A DNA stretch of 10,941 nucleotides from Bacillota bacterium (GTDB taxonomy: Bacteria > Bacillota > Clostridia > Acetivibrionales > DSM-1351): contig JAEZOA010000130.1 in NCBI GenBank assembly GCA_023441625.1, forward strand, positions 1 through 10,941, read 5' to 3'. Every line of letters starts with the position of its first letter. Within the stretch, counting starts at the first letter, position 1. The position numbers and the translations under genes are program-made. This document shows positions 7,714 to 10,941 of this stretch, piece after piece. A model generated the notes under the pieces. It saw nothing but the letters and a program-made list of their open reading frames with translations. It was not told where the DNA came from and did no database searches.

Positions 7714-7750
7714 CATTTTGGATAAAATTTTATCTGTTAAAAATTGAATA

Positions 7751-7847
7751 ATATCAGGGGCGCTGGAAAATAATCCGGCTGAGATAAGTATGTTTTACTT
7801 AAAACCCTTATACCTGATCTGGGTAATGCCAGCGTAGGAATGTGTAT
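7751..7847 (+). promoter_or_regulatory. TPP (THI-box) riboswitch aptamer controlling thiT
   Basis: The conserved THI-box blocks are present in order: CAGGGGCGCTGG, GGCTGAGATAAGT, ACCCTTATACCTGATCTGGGT and AATGCCAGCGTAGGAA. These form the arms that bind the pyrimidine and pyrophosphate parts of thiamine pyrophosphate. GCGCTGG near the 5' side pairs with CCAGCG near the 3' side. The outer P1 helix is weak (ATATCA with TGTGTAT). It precedes a thiamine transporter gene, as expected, and high TPP should switch the downstream terminator on. Confidence 0.95.
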
Positions 7848-7853
7848 TTTTTT

Positions 7854-7891
7854 GTCATGCTGCATATTTCCATACAGGTATGACTTTTTTT
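7854..7891 (+). terminator. Riboswitch-controlled terminator (expression platform) of thiT
   Basis: GTCATGCTG (7854-7862) pairs with CAGGTATGAC (7875-7884) with one G bulge and one G-U pair, followed at once by seven T. A competing antiterminator is visible: the 3' edge of the aptamer, GTAGGAATGTG (7834-7844), can pair with CATATTTCCATAC (7863-7875) with two single-base bulges. TPP binding would hold the aptamer strand, free the terminator and switch thiT off. Confidence 0.8.
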
Positions 7892-7932
7892 ATTGTATTT
7901 TTTTGCCGTAATAGCGGCTAACGGAGGTTATT

Positions 7933-8478
7933 ATGAAAAGAATGTCTACCAGAATGTTAGTAGAGGCAGGGCTCATGATTGCCCTTGCTCAAATATTAAG
8001 CTACGTAAAGCTTTTTGAGCCTCCATACGGAGGTTCAGTTACTTTAGGAAGTATGCTTCCAATTATTATTTTTTCAGTCAGATGGGGGAGCAGGCCGGGT
8101 GTATTGGTGGGTCTGATATACGGGGTTCTTCAATTCGTTTTGGGACCAAAGTATTCATTTCACCCACTTGGTATTTTTCTTGATTATATTTTGGCATTCG
8201 GATGTCTTGGCTTTGCCGGTTTATTCAGAAAAAATATATACACAATTATAGGAAGTATTTCTATAGCTATGGTTGGAAGATTTATCTCTCACTTTATTTC
8301 AGGAGTTATTTTGTGGTACACCTATGCTCCTGAGGGCATGAATATATATCTTTATTCACTGTTATATAATGGTGGATTTATGTTGCCGGAGTTTATAATA
8401 TCAGCTGTATTGATATGTATTCTTTACAAACCTCTAAAAAGGTCTATTACTAATCAGAACAATATCGGTTTTAATTAA
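7933..8478 (+). CDS. thiT: ThiT, thiamine-binding S-component of an ECF transporter
   Basis: This 181-residue membrane protein has about six hydrophobic segments. It is the substrate-binding subunit of a group II energy-coupling-factor transporter and would capture thiamine and share an EcfAA'T module encoded elsewhere. Family marks include GGSVTLGSMLPI (33-44), RWGSRPGVLVGLIYG (50-64) and HPLGIFLDYILAF (77-89). From memory, thiamine contacts in Lactococcus ThiT are H125, W133, Y146 and N151; here H120, W128, Y141 and N146 stand at the same spacing. D84-Y85 sits where the Lactococcus protein has an E-Y pair. The ATG at 7933 has GGAGG five bases upstream. It is a single-gene unit behind a TPP riboswitch and ends at a strong terminator. 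No thiamine biosynthesis gene is nearby. Confidence 0.95.
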   Translation: MKRMSTRMLVEAGLMIALAQILSYVKLFEPPYGGSVTLGSMLPIIIFSVRWGSRPGVLVGLIYGVLQFVLGPKYSFHPLGIFLDYILAFGCLGFAGLFRKNIYTIIGSISIAMVGRFISHFISGVILWYTYAPEGMNIYLYSLLYNGGFMLPEFIISAVLICILYKPLKRSITNQNNIGFN

Positions 8479-8493
8479 TTTAATATTATTACT

Positions 8494-8539
8494 AAAAAAC
8501 ACAGGAGCGATGCATCAAGTGATCCTTCCTGTGTTTTTT
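8494..8539. terminator. Bidirectional terminator shared by thiT and spoIVA
   Basis: A perfect 13-bp stem (8494-8506 AAAAAACACAGGA with 8527-8539 TCCTGTGTTTTTT) closes a 20-nt loop. The A-run on one side and T-run on the other make it work in both directions. It lies 16 bp after the thiT stop and about 210 bp after the spoIVA stop, between convergent genes. Confidence 0.9.
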
Positions 8540-8563
8540 AATTGTTAAACTTAAACTATTCTT

Positions 8564-8610
8564 GTAACACTATGTTTTTCCAACAAGAAGGCATAGTGTT
8601 ACTTTGTTGG
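8564..8610 (-). repeat. Interlocked inverted repeats (pseudoknot-like) in the spoIVA 3' region
   Basis: An 11-bp perfect inverted repeat (GTAACACTATG 8564-8574 with CATAGTGTTAC 8592-8602) is interlocked with a 7-bp one (CCAACAA 8580-8586 with TTGTTGG 8604-8610). One arm of each lies inside the other, the topology of an H-type pseudoknot. In spoIVA-sense RNA the connecting pieces are A, CCTTC and AAAAA. No T-run follows, so it is not a simple terminator. No protein is recognisable here. Confidence 0.55.
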
Positions 8611-8715
8611 ACTTATTGTAAATGATTCTTTCGATACAGTAACATAATCGGTATTTTCAATTTTCTTTACTCTTTCGTTACGACAGAGGCGTACCGTTTT
8701 TATCAACAAAGTAAC
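8598..8715. repeat. 118-bp segment bounded by 12-bp perfect inverted repeats
   Basis: GTTACTTTGTTG (8598-8609) and CAACAAAGTAAC (8704-8715) are exact reverse complements, 94 bp apart. The left copy overlaps arms of both stems of the neighbouring interlocked repeat, so pairing with the right copy would compete with that fold. The right copy starts 32 nt after the spoIVA stop in spoIVA sense. It could be an RNA switch element or the ends of a very small inserted element. The interior shows no recognised gene. Confidence 0.5.
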
Positions 8716-8746
8716 TATTCGTGATGATTTATCATCCAATCTATAA

Positions 8747-10225
8747 CTACAGAATTATACAAATCAAACCACCGCTACCCTCATTTATAATTTTTTGCAA
8801 GGTTTCTTGCAGTTTCACCTGTGCATCCTCAGGCATTCTAAACAATTTGTTCTGCAAGCCCTCTTGTACTAACTCATGCAGTGATTTACCAAAGATATTT
8901 GATTCCCAAAGCTTAGCAGTATCATTTTCAAATTCCCTTAATAAATATGTTACAAGTTCTTCTGATTGTTTCTCTGTTCCTACCATTGGTGCTATTTCAG
9001 TTTCTATATCAGCACGAATCATATGTATTGAAGGTGCACTTGCACGTAATTTAACCCCATATTTGTTACCCTGCTTCATAATTTCAGGCTCTTCTAATGT
9101 CATCTCCTCCATTTGTGGAGAAACCATTCCATAGCCCTTAACTCTCACCTCATGAAGAGCATACTCTACTCTATCATACTCTTTTTTAATTCTAGCCAAA
9201 TCTTTAATTATGCTAATCAGTCTGTGCTCACCCTCGATTGTCATACCAGATTCTTCACTAAGAATCTTATATAATAAACCGTCAACAGCACTTATATCAA
9301 CTAATATAGCCCCTTCGCCCAGACTCACCTTTTCAATTGAAGCTCTCTTAATAAATTCATAATTTTCAAAGGCTGGCATTGCTGCTTTTATTTCTCTAAT
9401 TTTGTTGGCAGACTTAAAGGTATCTCTTATTGCATCAATCATATCGCTTTTCAGCCAATGAGAATCACTTAAAGTTTCTACCCATTTAGGAATATTAATG
9501 CCTATCTCAGAAACTGGGAACTCATATAGTATTCTCTCCATAATTGAGTCTACATCGTCAATTCGCATTTGTAGGCAATCCATCGTCAGAACTGTAGTCC
9601 CGTACATTTGCTCCAGTTCATCGCGCAGCTTCAAAGTATCCGCATCTCTTGGCCTCGTTGAGTTAATAATAACTACAAATGGCTTATTTATGGCCTTGAG
9701 TTCTGATATTACCCTCTTTTCAGCATCCACATAGTCCATTCTATCAATGTCTGAAATACTTCCATCTGTAGTAATTACTACACCGATAGTGGAATGCTCA
9801 TTTATTACCTTTTTAGTTCCAATTTCAGCTGCATCTTCAAATGGAATCTGGTAATCATACCATGGTGTAGAAACCATTCTTGGAGCATTATTTTCCAAGT
9901 GCCCCATAGCACCTCTGACCATGTACCCAACACAATCAATCATTCTTACATTTAGCATTACATTTTGATCAATTGCAATCTCAACTGCTTCATTAGGGAT
10001 GAATTTAGGTTCAGTGGTCATAATTGTTCTTCCAGACGCACTTTGTGGTAGCTCATCTATAGCCCGTTCCTTCTGATATGTGTTCTCTATATTAGGAATA
10101 ACCAACAAATCCATAAATCTTTTTATAAAAGTTGATTTTCCAGTTCTCACAGGTCCCACTATACCTATATAAATATCCCCTTGAGTTCTTTCAGCAATTT
10201 GCTGGTATATGTTGATTTTTTCCAC
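8747..10225 (-). CDS. spoIVA: SpoIVA, spore coat morphogenetic ATPase
   Basis: SpoIVA hydrolyses ATP to polymerise into the basement layer of the spore coat on the outer forespore membrane, in the mother cell during sporulation. The 492 residues equal the usual family length. It starts MEKINIYQQIAERTQGDIY, with Walker A GPVRTGKS (24-31), the conserved DELPQSASGRTIMTTEPKF (57-75) and RMIDCVGY (about 94-101). A middle domain is followed by the EKQSEELV region, and it ends in the conserved hydrophobic GSGGLICIIL tail, which anchors SpoIVA in Bacillus. The start codon is GTG at 10225, with GGGGAGGG about 7-8 nt upstream; the N-terminus aligns with known SpoIVA, so this start is secure. It is a monocistronic unit with its own upstream region. 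No SpoVM-sized gene was seen nearby. Confidence 0.97.
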   Translation of the reverse strand: MEKINIYQQIAERTQGDIYIGIVGPVRTGKSTFIKRFMDLLVIPNIENTYQKERAIDELPQSASGRTIMTTEPKFIPNEAVEIAIDQNVMLNVRMIDCVGYMVRGAMGHLENNAPRMVSTPWYDYQIPFEDAAEIGTKKVINEHSTIGVVITTDGSISDIDRMDYVDAEKRVISELKAINKPFVVIINSTRPRDADTLKLRDELEQMYGTTVLTMDCLQMRIDDVDSIMERILYEFPVSEIGINIPKWVETLSDSHWLKSDMIDAIRDTFKSANKIREIKAAMPAFENYEFIKRASIEKVSLGEGAILVDISAVDGLLYKILSEESGMTIEGEHRLISIIKDLARIKKEYDRVEYALHEVRVKGYGMVSPQMEEMTLEEPEIMKQGNKYGVKLRASAPSIHMIRADIETEIAPMVGTEKQSEELVTYLLREFENDTAKLWESNIFGKSLHELVQEGLQNKLFRMPEDAQVKLQETLQKIINEGSGGLICIIL

Positions 10226-10254
10226 CCTAGAACCCTCCCCTATATTGTTACATG

Positions 10255-10300
10255 CCCATTTGGGACTATGTATATTGTCTTTTTCAATATTAAATATATG
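10255..10300 (-). promoter_or_regulatory. Possible SigE-type promoter of spoIVA
   Basis: spoIVA is SigE-dependent in Bacillus subtilis. On the minus strand the upstream region contains TAATATT, fitting the SigE -35 pattern KMATATT, and a downstream TATACATA resembling CATACANT. The spacer between them is about 11 nt, shorter than the usual 13-15. CATAGT just downstream gives better spacing but a worse -10. The assignment is therefore tentative. Confidence 0.25.
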
Positions 10301-10324
10301 TCCCCAAAAAAACTATTATTACAA

Positions 10325-10360
10325 AAAAATAAAAAACCCAACTTTTTAGTTGAGTTTTTA
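10325..10360 (-). terminator. Terminator behind the fucose isomerase-family gene
   Basis: On the minus strand AAAAACTCAAC (10359-10349) pairs with GTTGGGTTTTT (10342-10332) around a 6-nt loop, followed by a further T-rich tail. It lies about 120 bp after the stop of the rightmost gene and about 105 bp ahead of spoIVA, isolating spoIVA from upstream transcription. The A-run on the other side allows some activity in the plus direction too. Confidence 0.8.
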
Positions 10361-10384
10361 AAGTTTTAATTTTTTTCTTAACAA

Positions 10385-10410
10385 ATCATCAATATCAGAT
10401 ATTCAATGAT
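10385..10410. repeat. Interrupted palindrome in the fucose isomerase-family gene 3' region
   Basis: AATATC (10391-10396) and GATATT (10398-10403) are symmetric about A10397. Outer arms ATCAT (10385-10389) and ATGAT (10406-10410) extend the symmetry. It lies between the stop codon at 10481 and the terminator. It could be a small 3' UTR hairpin; an operator is unlikely because no gene start is adjacent. Confidence 0.3.
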
Positions 10411-10480
10411 AAACTTTTATTAAGACTTTTGATAATTTGTTTGTATAATAGTGTTTGCAAATCAATTTATCTTACTAGGT

Positions 10481-10941
10481 TTATTTGAACGGATTTTCAT
10501 CTTTATACATTATTTCTGCAGGCTGATTGAACGCTACATCTTCAACTCCCATTATTTTCATAGCAGCAAACAATACTTTCCCTATGTGTTTGAAAGCCAC
10601 CCCCGCATGGTGTGGATAGTTCTTTGAAATAAGCACGTATCTATAGAATCTTGCCATCTCCTTAATTGCAAAAACACCTATTCCACCGAAAGACTTTGGA
10701 TCAACATCAATAATCTCACCTTCTGCTATATAACTTTTAAGTACTGCTCGAGCAGTACTCTGAAGCCTAAACAGAGTAATATCTCCTGGCTTAATAGCTC
10801 CTTCTAGCGTCCCCCTAGTGATATCAGGTTCATTATTTGGCTCTAAAAGACGGTGCATAATTCTTTGGTAATTCATAGCAGCATATTTCATACAGCACAA
10901 AGGCGTATTACCACAGTGGAAGCCCATGAACAGATCATTGC
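10481..10941 (-). CDS. L-fucose/L-arabinose isomerase-family protein, C-terminal part (cut by window edge)
   Basis: The reading frame is open to the right edge, so an internal ATG at 10927 is not the real start. About 152 residues are visible of a protein expected to be near 450-500. The segment DLFMGFHCGNTP at its beginning, the following RLLEP, ITRGTLEG, PGDITLFRLQST and the histidine pair in YPHHAGVAF are typical of the C-terminal domain of FucI-like enzymes. This is where a metal-binding histidine is found in this fold. These enzymes interconvert aldoses and ketoses such as L-fucose and L-fuculose using a divalent metal. The exact sugar cannot be told from the fragment, and many clostridial relatives are annotated only as isomerase family. 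It has its own terminator and is not in an operon with spoIVA. Confidence 0.85.
   Translation of the reverse strand, partial: NDLFMGFHCGNTPLCCMKYAAMNYQRIMHRLLEPNNEPDITRGTLEGAIKPGDITLFRLQSTARAVLKSYIAEGEIIDVDPKSFGGIGVFAIKEMARFYRYVLISKNYPHHAGVAFKHIGKVLFAAMKIMGVEDVAFNQPAEIMYKDENPFK

Noticed and set aside
8599..8746. About 50 codons open on the minus strand behind spoIVA, ending ESFTISPTK, with a second short frame reading FVDKNGTPLS: possible gene remnant
   Set aside because: There is no ATG and no ribosome binding site, and the length is not unusual by chance. I could not tie either piece to a protein family. A translated search of 8540-8750 would settle it.
8721..9134. Open reading frame of 137 codons on the plus strand over the end of spoIVA
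   Set aside because: It is antisense to the conserved SpoIVA C-terminus, cysteine- and serine-rich as expected of a shadow frame, and lacks a credible start signal.
10420..10470. Plus-strand promoter-like TATAAT near 10455
   Set aside because: It points into the antisense strand of the fucose isomerase-family gene, its -35 is poor, and no plus-strand gene follows.

Overview
This window comes from a low-GC, endospore-forming anaerobic Firmicute of the class Clostridia. The coding sequence is AT-rich, ribosome binding sites are strong GGAGG types, and spoIVA (found only in endospore formers) is present. A clostridial ClpE-type unfoldase, a TPP-riboswitch-controlled ThiT and an SOS box of the Bacillus/Clostridium type fit the same picture. 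The Ruminiclostridium group of cellulolytic clostridia is a plausible home, but that is an impression from the proteins, not a proven placement.

Layout, left to right. Bases 1-110 (minus strand) are the first 110 nt of a group II intron whose body lies outside the window. It sits immediately behind the rho-independent terminator (111-148) of a clpE-like gene (167-2521, minus), which is the insertion habit of class IIC introns. A roughly 400-bp gap holds a tandem 11-bp repeat upstream of clpE and the terminator of the next operon. That operon is a DUF47/PhoU-like protein followed by a PiT phosphate transporter (2925-4539, minus, overlapping by 8 bp), with a three-repeat Pho-box-like element in front. 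uvrA follows (4673-7540, minus), with a LexA/SOS box overlapping its promoter.

uvrA is divergent from thiT (7933-8478, plus). thiT has a consensus promoter, a TPP riboswitch, and a terminator preceded by a plausible antiterminator. thiT and spoIVA (8747-10225, minus, GTG start) converge on a shared bidirectional terminator (8494-8539). Between spoIVA and that terminator lies about 200 bp of noncoding DNA with interlocking inverted repeats, which could fold as a switchable pseudoknot in the spoIVA 3' UTR. The right edge holds the C-terminal third of an L-fucose/L-arabinose isomerase-family protein (10481-10941, minus, partial) with its own terminator.

The genes do not form one pathway. They are mostly housekeeping and stress units (protein quality control, phosphate uptake, nucleotide excision repair, thiamine uptake, spore coat assembly, sugar isomerisation), each with its own control signals. 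No defence island, CRISPR array or obviously novel protein system is visible. The most notable items are the intron insertion, the regulatory sites and the unexplained structured region behind spoIVA.
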